Source: Streptomyces wedmorensis
Lineage (GTDB): Bacteria > Actinomycetota > Actinomycetes > Streptomycetales > Streptomycetaceae
DNA: 64,000 nucleotides
Direction of reading: 5' to 3'
Assembly: GCF_000716445.1 (NCBI RefSeq)
Contig: NZ_JNWK01000003.1
Coordinates: forward strand, 62,001 to 126,000
Shown here: positions 51,927 to 60,283 of the stretch, one piece after another
Position numbering within the stretch: position 1 is the stretch's first letter
How the letters are laid out: each line of letters opens with the position of its first letter
Program-made: the position numbers and the translations under genes
Notes under the pieces: generated by a model
What the model was told of the DNA's origin: nothing
The model's database searches: none
What the model saw: the letters and a program-made list of their open reading frames with translations, nothing else

Positions 51927-52892
51927 TCAGCTCCCGCCGTGGTCGGCGATCAGTTCCCGCGCGGCCTGGGCGACCGTCTCGGGATACTCCATCATCGCCA
52001 CGTGCCCCGCTTCGGGAAGGGTCAGCAGGCGCGAGCCGCGGAAGGCGGCGGCCGCCCTGCGGGCCATCCGGTACGAGACGAGCCGGTCGCGGCCGCCGTA
52101 GACGAGGAGGGTCGGGGCGAGGACCCGTTCGGCCTGCCGCCACAGCCCGTGCTGCCCGCCGAGCGTGTACGCGTCGACGATGCCGCGCGAGGAGCGGGCC
52201 ATGGCGTCCCAGAAGTACGGAAGCTCCAGGCGCCGCTCCATCTCCTCGACGGCGTGCAGGAAGCCCTCGTCGGTGACCCGGCCGGGGTCCCCGTAACAGA
52301 GCGCGAGGACGCCGCGGACACGCTGCTCGGGCGTCCAGTCCCGGGAGAGCTTCGCGAAGAGCGGGGCGACGCCCGGCACCGCGAGCAGCACGGTGGGCCA
52401 GGCGGTGCGCTGGGCCCGCAGCTCGGGCAGGGCCGGGGAGATCAGGCTCAGGGTCCGGACCAGGTCGGGCCGGGCCGCGGCGACGCGGGTGGCGACCGCG
52501 CCGCCCAGCGAGTTGCCGAAGAGGTGGACGGGCCCGCGGCCGCCGGCGTCCAGGAACCGGATGACCGCCCGGGCGTGTGCCGTGACCGAGTAGTTGCCGT
52601 CGTCGGGCGGCGGGGAGTCGCCGAAGCCCGGCAGGTCGACCGCCTCGCCGTCCACCTGGTCCGCGAGCAGCGGCATCAGGGCGGACCAGTTCTGCGAGGA
52701 GCCGCCGAGGCCGTGCACGTACAGCGCGGGCGGCAGGCCGGGCCGGTCGCCCGGCCGGGAGCGCACACTGAGGGTGAGGCCGGGCAGTTCGACGGAGCGG
52801 AGCTCCTCGCCGTCGGCGACCCGTACGGCGCGGGTCCGCGACGCGGGTGGTGCGGCGGCGGTCCGTTTTTCCGGCAGCTCGGTCGAGGACAT
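51927..52892 (-). CDS. Alpha/beta hydrolase (LipV-like)
   Basis: A 321-residue cytoplasmic hydrolase with the HG oxyanion motif YVHGLGG (about 58-64), the nucleophile elbow GNSLGG (Ser128), YGGRDRLV for the acid and EAGHVAMME for the histidine. It is likely an esterase or lipase. The ATG is preceded by a TAATAT box at leaderless distance. It is followed after 9 bp by the DUF3152 gene, so the two probably form an operon. LipV (Rv3203) lies in the equivalent region of M. tuberculosis, though not in the same place. Confidence 0.88.
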   Translation of the reverse strand: MSSTELPEKRTAAAPPASRTRAVRVADGEELRSVELPGLTLSVRSRPGDRPGLPPALYVHGLGGSSQNWSALMPLLADQVDGEAVDLPGFGDSPPPDDGNYSVTAHARAVIRFLDAGGRGPVHLFGNSLGGAVATRVAAARPDLVRTLSLISPALPELRAQRTAWPTVLLAVPGVAPLFAKLSRDWTPEQRVRGVLALCYGDPGRVTDEGFLHAVEEMERRLELPYFWDAMARSSRGIVDAYTLGGQHGLWRQAERVLAPTLLVYGGRDRLVSYRMARRAAAAFRGSRLLTLPEAGHVAMMEYPETVAQAARELIADHGGS

Positions 52893-52899
52893 GCGCGCA

Positions 52900-52905
52900 A
52901 TATTA
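52900..52905 (-). promoter_or_regulatory. Candidate -10 box of the LipV-like gene, leaderless
   Basis: TAATAT on the minus strand ends 7 nt before the ATG at 52890-52892. No Shine-Dalgarno lies in between. The -35 region is weak. Confidence 0.5.
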
Positions 52906-53032
52906 CGAGACGATCACGCGGCTCCGTGTGTGGGCGCGGTCACAGGTGCGTGTGCGGCGGGGCGCGTGTGCTCCTACGCTCGAAGAGAGGGCCATCGGAG
53001 AGGACCGCGACCCGCATGCCGGAAGGAACCGC

Positions 53033-53248
53033 ATGACTGTCGATCCGACCGAGCCGGACACATTCACCGAGGAAGAGGTCGTCTTGCTGGAGCAGGAAAT
53101 CCCGGAGGCCGACGCCGCCGAGCAGCACACCGAAGTGCAGCAGCGCGAGGACGAACACCCCACCCATATCGAGCACGAGTCCGCGAACGAGGCCGACGCG
53201 TCCGAACAGGCGCGTGTGGTCGCCCTCGACGAAGACGACTACCGCTGA
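53033..53248 (+). CDS. Small acidic protein
   Basis: Seventy-one residues, strongly acidic (many Glu/Asp), beginning MTVDPTEPDTFTEEEVVLLEQEIPEAD and ending in ALDEDDYR, with no domain recognised. The ATG has GGAAGGAAC upstream. It is divergent from the LipV-like gene and 146 bp upstream of the TetR gene. Codon use is typical of the window, so it is probably a real gene. Function unknown. Confidence 0.65.
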   Translation: MTVDPTEPDTFTEEEVVLLEQEIPEADAAEQHTEVQQREDEHPTHIEHESANEADASEQARVVALDEDDYR

Positions 53249-53269
53249 TTTGTTCGGTTTAATCTTGAA

Positions 53270-53293
53270 TCGACTGTCGACCCGGACGTCCGG
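53270..53293. promoter_or_regulatory. Paired palindromes before the tetR gene
   Basis: TCGACTGTCGA (53270-53280) and CCGGACGTCCGG (53282-53293) are two perfect palindromes 1 bp apart. They lie about 50 bp upstream of a TACGAT -10-like box (53342-53347), which itself is about 50 bp before the tetR start. They could be an autoregulatory operator. Confidence 0.4.
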
Positions 53294-53394
53294 TCCGTGA
53301 AATTCTGCGTTCGCACCGCGCACAGCCGGGTTACCCAAAAGTACGATGGCGGCGCGGCGCGACAGCGCGCATGGATCGATTCTTGGGAGGCCGC

Positions 53395-54054
53395 GTGAGC
53401 GCCATCGAGCAGACAGAGGCAGCACGCCCTCGGGGCACGCGCCTGCCGCGACGTGCCCGACGGAACCAGCTGCTCGGCGCGGCCCAGGAGGTCTTCGTCG
53501 CCCAGGGGTACCACTCCGCCGCCATGGACGACATCGCCGAGCGGGCCGGTGTCAGCAAGCCGGTGCTCTACCAGCACTTCCCCGGGAAGCTCGAGCTGTA
53601 CCTGGCCCTGCTCGACCAGCACTGCGAGTCCCTGCTCCTCGCGGTGCGCACCGCCCTCGCCTCCACCACGGACAACAAGCTCCGCGTCGCGGCGACGATG
53701 GACGCGTACTTCGCCTACGTCGAGGACGAGGGCGGCGCCTTCCGTCTGGTCTTCGAGTCCGACCTGACCAACGAGCCCGCCGTGCGCGAGCGCGTGGACC
53801 GGGTGAGCCTGCAGTGCGCCGAGGCGATCTCCGACGTCATCGCCGAGGACACCGGCCTGTCCAAGGACGAGTCGATGCTGCTCGCCGTGGGTCTCGGCGG
53901 AGTCTCGCAGGTCGTCGCCCGCTACTGGCTGTCGAGCGAGTCCAAGATCCCCCGCGACAAGGCGGTCGCCCTGCTCACCTCGCTCGCCTGGCGCGGCATC
54001 GCCGGCTTCCCGCTGCACCCGGTGGACGGCCTGCTGAGCGCCGAGGGCCACTGA
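53395..54054 (+). CDS. TetR family transcriptional regulator
   Basis: A 219-residue TetR protein. The helix-turn-helix is at about 20-66 (LLGAAQEVFVAQGYHSAAMDDIAERAGVSKPVLYQHF), followed by the all-helical ligand domain. The GTG at 53395 is chosen for its GGGAGG site; an upstream ATG at 53371 lacks one. Rv3208 is the syntenic homologue. The two palindromes upstream suggest autoregulation. The ligand is unknown. Confidence 0.92.
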   Translation: MSAIEQTEAARPRGTRLPRRARRNQLLGAAQEVFVAQGYHSAAMDDIAERAGVSKPVLYQHFPGKLELYLALLDQHCESLLLAVRTALASTTDNKLRVAATMDAYFAYVEDEGGAFRLVFESDLTNEPAVRERVDRVSLQCAEAISDVIAEDTGLSKDESMLLAVGLGGVSQVVARYWLSSESKIPRDKAVALLTSLAWRGIAGFPLHPVDGLLSAEGH

Positions 54055-54182
54055 CGCATTCCCGCGCGCTGTTCGCTCCTGGCGTGCTGCGGCTGCGCCG
54101 TGCGCGTCCCCTCACCGGGCTAATGTGTGCAGCGTACGGCGCAAACAATCGCGCAACGCTGACCGTTCGGAGGGACATAGCC

Positions 54183-54410
54183 GTGGAGGTCAAGATCGGC
54201 GTGCAGCACGCACCCCGGGAGATCGTTCTGGAGAGCGGGCAGTCCGCCGAGGAGGTGGAGCGCGCGGTGGCCGACGCACTGGCCGGCACGTCGCAGCTGC
54301 TCAGCCTCTCGGACGAAAAGGGTCGCAAGGTCCTCGTTCCCGCCGAGAAGATCGCGTACGTGGAGCTCGGCGAGCCCGCCGTCCGCCGCGTGGGTTTCGG
54401 CGCGCTCTGA
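54183..54410 (+). CDS. DUF3107 (TB9.4-type) small protein
   Basis: A 75-residue protein of the DUF3107 family: VKIGVQHAPREIVLES, then AVADALAGTSQLLSLSDEKGRKVLVPAEKIAYVELG. The GTG has GGAGGG upstream. Rv3208A (TB9.4) is the syntenic counterpart and also follows a TetR gene. The function is unknown. A strong terminator follows. Confidence 0.88.
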   Translation: MEVKIGVQHAPREIVLESGQSAEEVERAVADALAGTSQLLSLSDEKGRKVLVPAEKIAYVELGEPAVRRVGFGAL

Positions 54411-54422
54411 GCCCAGGATCGA

Positions 54423-54465
54423 GCGAAAGGCCCGGTGGACCGTCTCGGTCCACCGGGCCTTTCGC
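54423..54465 (+). terminator. Hairpin terminator after the DUF3107 gene
   Basis: A perfect 19-bp stem (54423-54441 with 54447-54465) with a 5-nt loop begins 13 bp after the stop codon. Confidence 0.85.
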
Positions 54466-54664
54466 ATGTCCCGCCGTGCGTCCCGGCGCTCGTCCCGCCC
54501 TTCGGCTGGTGCCCCTCCGGGCCTCCCGCCGTACGTCGCGCCGGGCCGCTCGCGTGCCCGTATGGCCACGTCAGGGGGTACGGAAGGATTGCGTTCCGGC
54601 CCTCGGGGGTAGGAGGACCCCGACCGCACCACCCGCCCCGCAGCACCCCGCGAGGTGATCCGCC

Positions 54665-54934
54665 GTGTTCCTGGAAGCCCTCGGTTCCGCCCTGCTCGGT
54701 TTCGCCCTGGCCTGGGTCGCCGTGCAGCGGCTCACCGACCGCCTCCCCGCCCGGGGGAGGGTCCTCGCCACCGGCACGCTCGGCGGGGTGTTCGGCGCGC
54801 TCGTCACCCACGGGGCCCTGGGCCCCGGCCACTTCCTCGCCACGCTGATCGGCGCGGTGGCCGTGGCGGCGGTACTGCTCTCGCTGCTCGTCCGGCCGGC
54901 CACGCGCCGGCTGCGCCGATCAGCGGCTGCGTGA
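54665..54934 (+). CDS. Small membrane protein
   Basis: Eighty-nine residues with about three hydrophobic segments (LEALGSALLGFALAWVAVQ, GTLGGVFGALVTHGAL and LIGAVAVAAVLLSLLV) and a basic C terminus (TRRLRRSAAA). The GTG at 54665 has GAGGTGATC nearby. It has good codon bias but no domain that I recognise. It stands alone between two transcription units. Confidence 0.65.
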   Translation: MFLEALGSALLGFALAWVAVQRLTDRLPARGRVLATGTLGGVFGALVTHGALGPGHFLATLIGAVAVAAVLLSLLVRPATRRLRRSAAA

Positions 54935-55061
54935 GGAGCGCGGCCGACCCGCCGACACCCGGCCTCGGGCGCCCGGCCCGCCCGCGGACGGACGTCCGGA
55001 GCGGGGGCCTCGGGCGCCCGGTTCCTCGGCGCCCGAGAGCGGCGCGTACCGCCCGGCGTGG

Positions 55062-55784
55062 TTACGCGGCGAGGCCGAGGGCGGCCATGCGCTTGGTGTG
55101 GGCCTCGGTGATGCGGGAGAACATGCGGCCGACCTCCGCGAGGTCGAAGCCGTCCGCCACGCCGCCGACCAGCATCGTCGAGAGCGCGTCGCGCTCCGCG
55201 ACCACGCGCTGCGCCTGCGAGAGCGCCTCGCCCATGAGCCGGCGCGCCCAGAGCGCGAGGCGGCCGCCGACGCGGGGGTCGGCGTCGATGGCGGCGCGGA
55301 CCTTCTCCACGGCGAAGTTGCCGTGGCCGGTGTCGTCGAGCACGGAGAGGACGAGCCCGCGCGTGTCGGAGTCGAGCCGGGCCGCGACCTCCCGGTAGAA
55401 GTCGCTGGCGATGGAGTCGCCCACGTAAGCCTTGACCAGGCCCTCCAGCCAGTCCGACGGCGCCGTCAGGCGGTGGAAGTCGTCGAGCGCCTTGGCGAAG
55501 GGCTCCATGGCGGTGGCCGGGTCGGCGTCGACGGCCGCGAGGCGGTCCCGGAGCTGCTCGAAGTGGTGGAACTCGGCCGAGGCCATCTTCGCCAGCTCCG
55601 CCTTGTCCGTGAGGGTGGGCGCCAGCTTGGCGTCCTCGGCGAGCCGCTCGAAGGCCGCCAGCTCTCCGTAGGCGAGGGCGCCGAGGAGGTCGATCACGGC
55701 GGCGCGGTACTGCGGCTCGGCGGAAGCGGTGGCCCAGTCCTCGGCGGCGATCCCGGTGGGTGTGGCGTTGTCAGGCGTCTCCAT
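55062..55784 (-). CDS. Ferritin-like fold protein (MiaE-like)
   Basis: A 240-residue helical protein. Helix 1 has LLGALAYGELAAFERLAEDA and helix 2 MASAEFHHFEQLRDRL, placing Glu and His residues as in ferritin-like diiron proteins; later helices have GDSIASDFYREVA and LDDTGHGNFAVEKVR. The nearest named type is the MiaE-like tRNA hydroxylase group, but the activity is not proven. Rv3210c is the syntenic homologue. It is divergent from rhlE. Confidence 0.85.
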   Translation of the reverse strand: METPDNATPTGIAAEDWATASAEPQYRAAVIDLLGALAYGELAAFERLAEDAKLAPTLTDKAELAKMASAEFHHFEQLRDRLAAVDADPATAMEPFAKALDDFHRLTAPSDWLEGLVKAYVGDSIASDFYREVAARLDSDTRGLVLSVLDDTGHGNFAVEKVRAAIDADPRVGGRLALWARRLMGEALSQAQRVVAERDALSTMLVGGVADGFDLAEVGRMFSRITEAHTKRMAALGLAA

Positions 55785-55888
55785 GGAGCGCACAATAGCC
55801 CGCTCGCGGTCCCCGGGAAGGCCCTGGTCAGTCAGTGTGACCGTGCCCTCATCACGTTTTCTCCCAACACACATGCGCGAATCCGGGG

Positions 55889-56177
55889 TACAGTGATAAA
55901 GCGCCTGCTGAGTATGCGGACCTGCTTTCGCACGTTCGGACGTACCCCGTGGGCCGACTCATGAATGAGGATGCCCGGTCGGTGGCCCGATCGGCTCCGG
56001 CCCGACAGCCCTTCCGGCGGACCCGCGGAAGGGTCACCCTCAGCGGTACGACGCTCGAGCGACGGCAGTGGTCCCGTGCCACCCGGCAGCGATCTCAACG
56101 ATCCGGCCGGAAGGATTCCGGCACGGTACGACCCCCTTCGTTCGCCTCACGCCGCGTCTCACAGAAGAGGCAGCACC
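55889..56177 (+). promoter_or_regulatory. rhlE promoter and long structured leader
   Basis: A TACAGT -10-like box (55889-55894) would start an mRNA with a leader of about 280 nt. The leader has a perfect 8-bp stem, CCCTTCCG (56009-56016) with CGGAAGGG (56026-56033), and no convincing ORF. Long leaders with cold or helicase feedback control are common for RNA helicase genes; that role here is inference. The rest of 55785-55888 holds only the divergent promoter region. Confidence 0.4.
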
Positions 56178-59123
56178 CTGACTACGACTTTCCGAGAGCT
56201 CGGAATCCTCCCTGAGACGGCCGAGGCCCTTGAGGCCGTCGGCATCGTCAACCCCTTCCCCATCCAGGAGATGACCCTTCCGGTCGCCCTCACCGGCACC
56301 GACGTCATCGGCCAGGCCAAGACCGGCACGGGCAAGACCCTCGGTTTCGGTCTGCCGATCCTGGAGCGCGTCACCGTCCCCATGGACGTCGAGGTCGGCC
56401 GGGCGAAGCCCGAGCAGCTGACCGACGCCCCGCAGGCGCTCGTCGTCGTCCCGACCCGCGAGCTGTGCCAGCAGGTCACCAACGACCTCCTCACCGCCGG
56501 CAAGGTGCGCAACGTCCGCGTGCTCGCCATCTACGGCGGCCGGGCGTACGAGCCCCAGGTCGAGGCGCTGAACAAGGGCGTCGACGTCGTCGTCGGCACC
56601 CCCGGCCGTCTGCTCGACCTGGCCGGCCAGCGCAAGCTCGACCTGTCGCACGTGAAGGTCCTCGTCCTCGACGAGGCCGACGAGATGCTCGACCTGGGCT
56701 TCCTGCCCGACGTCGAGAAGATCATGAACATGCTTCCGGCGAAGCGCCAGACGATGCTGTTCTCGGCCACCATGCCGGGCGCGGTCATCGGTCTGGCCCG
56801 CCGCTACATGTCGCAGCCGACGCACATCCGCGCCACCTCGCCCGACGGCGAGGGCGTCACCGTCGCCAACATCAAGCAGCACGTCTACCGCGCGCACTCG
56901 ATGGACAAGCCGGAGATGGTCTCCCGCATCCTGCAGGCCAACGGCCGCGGACTCGCGATGATCTTCTGCCGCACCAAGCGCACGGCGGCCGACATCGCCG
57001 AGCAGCTGGAGCGGCGCGGCTTCGCCTCCGGCGCCGTCCACGGCGACCTCGGCCAGGGCGCCCGCGAGCAGGCGCTGCGCGCCTTCCGCAACGGCAAGGT
57101 CGACGTGCTCGTCTGCACCGACGTCGCCGCCCGCGGCATCGACGTCGAGGGCGTCACCCACGTCATCAACTACCAGTCGCCGGAGGACGAGAAGACGTTC
57201 CTCCACCGCGTCGGCCGCACCGGCCGCGCCGGTGCCAAGGGCACCGCCGTGACGCTGGTCGACTGGGACGACATCCCGCGCTGGCAGCTCATCAACAAGG
57301 CGCTCGGCCTGGACTTCCACGAGCCGGTCGAGACGTACTCCAGCTCCCCGCACCTCTTCGAGGAGCTGGACATCCCGGCGGGCACCAAGGGCATCCTGCC
57401 CCGCGCCGAGCGGACCCGCGCGGGTCTGGGCGCGGAGGAGCTCGAGGACCTGGGCGAGCCCGGCGGACGCCGTGGGCGCGGCCCCAAGGCCGCCGAGCGG
57501 ACCGAGGAGCGCCCGGAGCGCACGCGGACCCCGCGTCAGCGCCGGCGCACCCGCGGCGGCGCCGAGGGCGAGGCCCCGGTGTCGGCGGCCCCGGCCGTCG
57601 AGACCGACGCTCCCGCGGCCCCCGCGGCGGAGGAGACCCGGACCGAGTCCGGCCCCCGCACCCCGCGCCGTCGCCGTCGCACCCGCGTCGGCGCCCCGGG
57701 CTCCGCGCCGGTGACCCACGCCGCTCCGGCGGCTCCGGCCGCCGAGGCCGCTCCGGTCAAGGCCGCGTCGACCCGGGTCGCCGAGGCCGCTCCGGTGAAG
57801 GCCGTGTCGGCGCCGGTCGCCCAGGCCGCTCCCGTCGAGGCCCCGTCGGCCCCCGCCGCCGCTCCGGCGGAGGAGCCGAAGGCCCCCCGTCGCCGTAGCC
57901 GTACTCCCCGCCAGGAGCCCGTGACGGCCGCGCCGGCCGCCCAGGCCCCGGTGGCCCAGGAGCCGGCTCCGGCCCCGCGCCGCCGCCGTCCGCGGGTGAT
58001 CCGCCCGGTCGAGGACACCGGTTCCTTCCAGACCGTCGAGACCGCCGCGGCCGCCCTGCGCGCCGCCGCTCCCGCCGTCGTCGAGGCGCCCGTCGTCGAG
58101 AAGCCTGCCGTGGAGGAGCCGCGGAAGGCTCCGCGCCGCCGCGCGACGCGGAAAGCCACCGGGTCCCCGGTGACCGAGCAGGTCGTCCAGCAGGCCGCCG
58201 CCCCGGCCGTCGAGGCCCCGGCGGCCGCGACCTCCGAGGTCACGGCCGAGGTCCCGGCTCCGCGCCGCCGCCGCGCGGTCCGCGCCGCGACCAACGCGCC
58301 GGTGGCCGAGGCCCCCGTGGCCGAGGCCCCCGTCGCGGAGCCCGTCGCCGCGCCGGTCGTCGAGGAGGCCCCCAAGGCTCCCCGCGCCCGCCGCACCGCC
58401 CGCCGGCCCGCCGGCCCCCCGGTGACCACCGAGGCGCCCGCCGCCGAGGTCCCCGCCGCCGAGCCGGTCGCCGAGCCCGTCGTCGAGGAGGCCCCCAAGG
58501 CTCCGCGCGGTCGTCGCACCGCCCGCCGGCCCGCCGGCTCCCCGGTGACCACCGAGGCGCCCGCGGTCGAGGCTCCGGTCGCCGTCGAGGTGCCCGCTGT
58601 CGAGGCGCCGGTCGTCGAGGAAGCCCCCAAGGCCCCTCGCGCCCGCCGCACCGCCCGCAAGGCCACCGGCTCCCCGGCCACCACCGAGGCACCGGCCGCC
58701 GAGCCCGTCGCCGCGACGGTCGTCGAAGAGGCCCCCAAGGCCCCTCGCGCCCGCCGCACCGCCCGCAAGGCCACCGGCTCCCCGGCCACCACCGAGGCGC
58801 CCGCCGCCAAGGAACCGGCCGCCGAGCCCGTCGCGGAGGAGGCCCCCAAGGCCGCCCCGCGTCGCCGTACGGCCAAGAAGGCGGCCGTCGCGGAGGCCGT
58901 CGCCGAGGCGCCGGTGACCGAGGAAGCCCCGAAGGCTCCCCGTCGCCGCGTGACGAAGAAGGCGGTCGTCGCCGAGGCTCCCGACGCCTCCGAGCCGAAG
59001 ACGCCGACCCGTCGTCGTACGACGAAGAAGGCCGCGGCGGCCGAGGCACTCGCGGCCGAGGAGGCCCCCAAGGCTCCTCGCCGTCGCACCACCAAGAAGG
59101 CGGCGGCCCAGCCCGAGGGCTGA
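56178..59123 (+). CDS. rhlE: DEAD-box ATP-dependent RNA helicase with repetitive basic tail
   Basis: About 981 residues. The helicase core (1-420) has the Q motif (PFPIQEMTLP), Walker A AKTGTGKT (47-54), LDEADEMLDLGF (about 165), SAT, IFCRTKR and HRVGRTGRAG. From about 430 to the end runs a low-complexity Ala/Pro/Glu tail with repeated basic blocks (RRRTTKKA, ARRTARKATG). The best start is a CTG (56178-56180) with AGAGG 7 nt upstream, since the conserved protein begins with TTTFRELGI; upstream in-frame ATGs give no conserved sequence. It probably remodels structured RNA or ribosomes. Rv3211 is the syntenic homologue. Confidence 0.9.
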   Translation: MTTTFRELGILPETAEALEAVGIVNPFPIQEMTLPVALTGTDVIGQAKTGTGKTLGFGLPILERVTVPMDVEVGRAKPEQLTDAPQALVVVPTRELCQQVTNDLLTAGKVRNVRVLAIYGGRAYEPQVEALNKGVDVVVGTPGRLLDLAGQRKLDLSHVKVLVLDEADEMLDLGFLPDVEKIMNMLPAKRQTMLFSATMPGAVIGLARRYMSQPTHIRATSPDGEGVTVANIKQHVYRAHSMDKPEMVSRILQANGRGLAMIFCRTKRTAADIAEQLERRGFASGAVHGDLGQGAREQALRAFRNGKVDVLVCTDVAARGIDVEGVTHVINYQSPEDEKTFLHRVGRTGRAGAKGTAVTLVDWDDIPRWQLINKALGLDFHEPVETYSSSPHLFEELDIPAGTKGILPRAERTRAGLGAEELEDLGEPGGRRGRGPKAAERTEERPERTRTPRQRRRTRGGAEGEAPVSAAPAVETDAPAAPAAEETRTESGPRTPRRRRRTRVGAPGSAPVTHAAPAAPAAEAAPVKAASTRVAEAAPVKAVSAPVAQAAPVEAPSAPAAAPAEEPKAPRRRSRTPRQEPVTAAPAAQAPVAQEPAPAPRRRRPRVIRPVEDTGSFQTVETAAAALRAAAPAVVEAPVVEKPAVEEPRKAPRRRATRKATGSPVTEQVVQQAAAPAVEAPAAATSEVTAEVPAPRRRRAVRAATNAPVAEAPVAEAPVAEPVAAPVVEEAPKAPRARRTARRPAGPPVTTEAPAAEVPAAEPVAEPVVEEAPKAPRGRRTARRPAGSPVTTEAPAVEAPVAVEVPAVEAPVVEEAPKAPRARRTARKATGSPATTEAPAAEPVAATVVEEAPKAPRARRTARKATGSPATTEAPAAKEPAAEPVAEEAPKAAPRRRTAKKAAVAEAVAEAPVTEEAPKAPRRRVTKKAVVAEAPDASEPKTPTRRRTTKKAAAAEALAAEEAPKAPRRRTTKKAAAQPEG
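58623..58798 (+). repeat. 108-bp period repeats in the rhlE tail
   Basis: Bases 58623-58690 recur exactly at 58731-58798, an offset of 108 bp (36 codons). Similar but diverged units lie before and after, each coding for an EEAPKAPR(A/G)RRTAR block. Confidence 0.8.
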
Positions 59124-59144
59124 TCCCGCCCCACCCCGCTCCAC

Positions 59145-59183
59145 CCGTGCGGCCCGGCCCCCCGAAGGGGCCGGGCCGCACGG
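59145..59183. terminator. Hairpin terminator after rhlE
   Basis: A 17-bp stem (59145-59161 with 59167-59183) lies 22 bp after the rhlE stop. Confidence 0.75.
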
Positions 59184-59377
59184 CCTTTCCGGGCTCCGTC
59201 ACCGCACACGGGCCTCACCGGCGTACGACGCGGCCGGACCGGCACCCGCACGATCGCCCCGGAAACCGTGCGGTCGCCCCGAGGGACCGGCCCCATGGAC
59301 CCGGCCGACCGGGCGGGCGGTCCAGGCCCGCGCCGGCCCGGTCGGCCCCCCGACGCCCGCGCCGTTACAGTCCAGAT

Positions 59378-60283
59378 ATGAGCAAGCCGCTTTCACTCGT
59401 CCTGCCGCCCCGTACCCGCGCACGGCGGTTGGTGACCGCGCGGGGCGAGTTCGCCGTGCTGGACGCGGCGCCCGTGGGCGAGCGCCGGGGGACGGTGCTG
59501 CTGCTGCCGGGGTACACGGGCAGCAAGGAGGACTTCCTGGCGCTGCTCGAGCCGCTGGGCGAGGCCGGGTACCGGGCCGTGGCCGTGGACGGGCGGGGGC
59601 AGCACGAGACGCCGGGGCCGCGGGGCCGGAGGGCGTACCGGCGCAGGGCGCTCGCGCTGGACGCGGTGGCACAGGCGGCGGCGCTCGGCGACGGGCCCGT
59701 CCATCTGGTCGGCCACTCCTTCGGAGGGCTCGTGGCACGGGCCGCGGCGGCGCTGGCCCCTGACGCGTTCCGCTCCCTGACGCTGCTGTCCTCGGGTCCG
59801 GGCCCGGTCGCCAGGCCGCAGCGGATCCGGGTGCGGGTGCTGCGCGGCGCGCTGGCGCTGCTCCCGAAGGAGCGCGTGTGGCAGGCGATGTGCCGGTTGG
59901 ACAGCCGTGGCGAGGAGCCGGGCGTGGCGGACGCGCCGGAGGTCACGGAGTTCCTGCGGCGCCGCTGGACGGGCACCCGGATCGCCCAACTCGCGGGAGC
60001 GGGGCGGCTTCTGGTGAACCGTCAGGACGGCACGGAGGAACTGGCCGGACTCCGGATGCCGCTGCACATCGCGTACGGGGCGGACGAGGGCGTCTGGTCC
60101 CCGGCGGACCTGTCGGCGACGGCGGCCCGCACCGGCGCGCACCACACGGTGGTGGCGGGCGCCGGCCACTCCCCCAACGTGTCGCACCCGCGGGAGCTGA
60201 CCGACCGCCTCGCCGCCTTCTGGGAGCGGGCGGACGCTCCCGCCGGCGACGGCGCCGCCGCCGAGGTCAGTACTGCGCCTTGA
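59378..60283 (+). CDS. Alpha/beta hydrolase
   Basis: A 301-residue hydrolase: LLLPGYTGSKEDF near 41-54, VDGRGQHETPG, nucleophile elbow GHSFGG (Ser114), acid in AYGADEGVW and histidine in GAGHSPNVSHP. Substrate unknown. A TACAGT box (59366-59371) lies 6 bp before the ATG, so the mRNA is probably leaderless. Its last 17 bp overlap, tail to tail, the end of the NYN-domain gene. Confidence 0.88.
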   Translation: MSKPLSLVLPPRTRARRLVTARGEFAVLDAAPVGERRGTVLLLPGYTGSKEDFLALLEPLGEAGYRAVAVDGRGQHETPGPRGRRAYRRRALALDAVAQAAALGDGPVHLVGHSFGGLVARAAAALAPDAFRSLTLLSSGPGPVARPQRIRVRVLRGALALLPKERVWQAMCRLDSRGEEPGVADAPEVTEFLRRRWTGTRIAQLAGAGRLLVNRQDGTEELAGLRMPLHIAYGADEGVWSPADLSATAARTGAHHTVVAGAGHSPNVSHPRELTDRLAAFWERADAPAGDGAAAEVSTAP

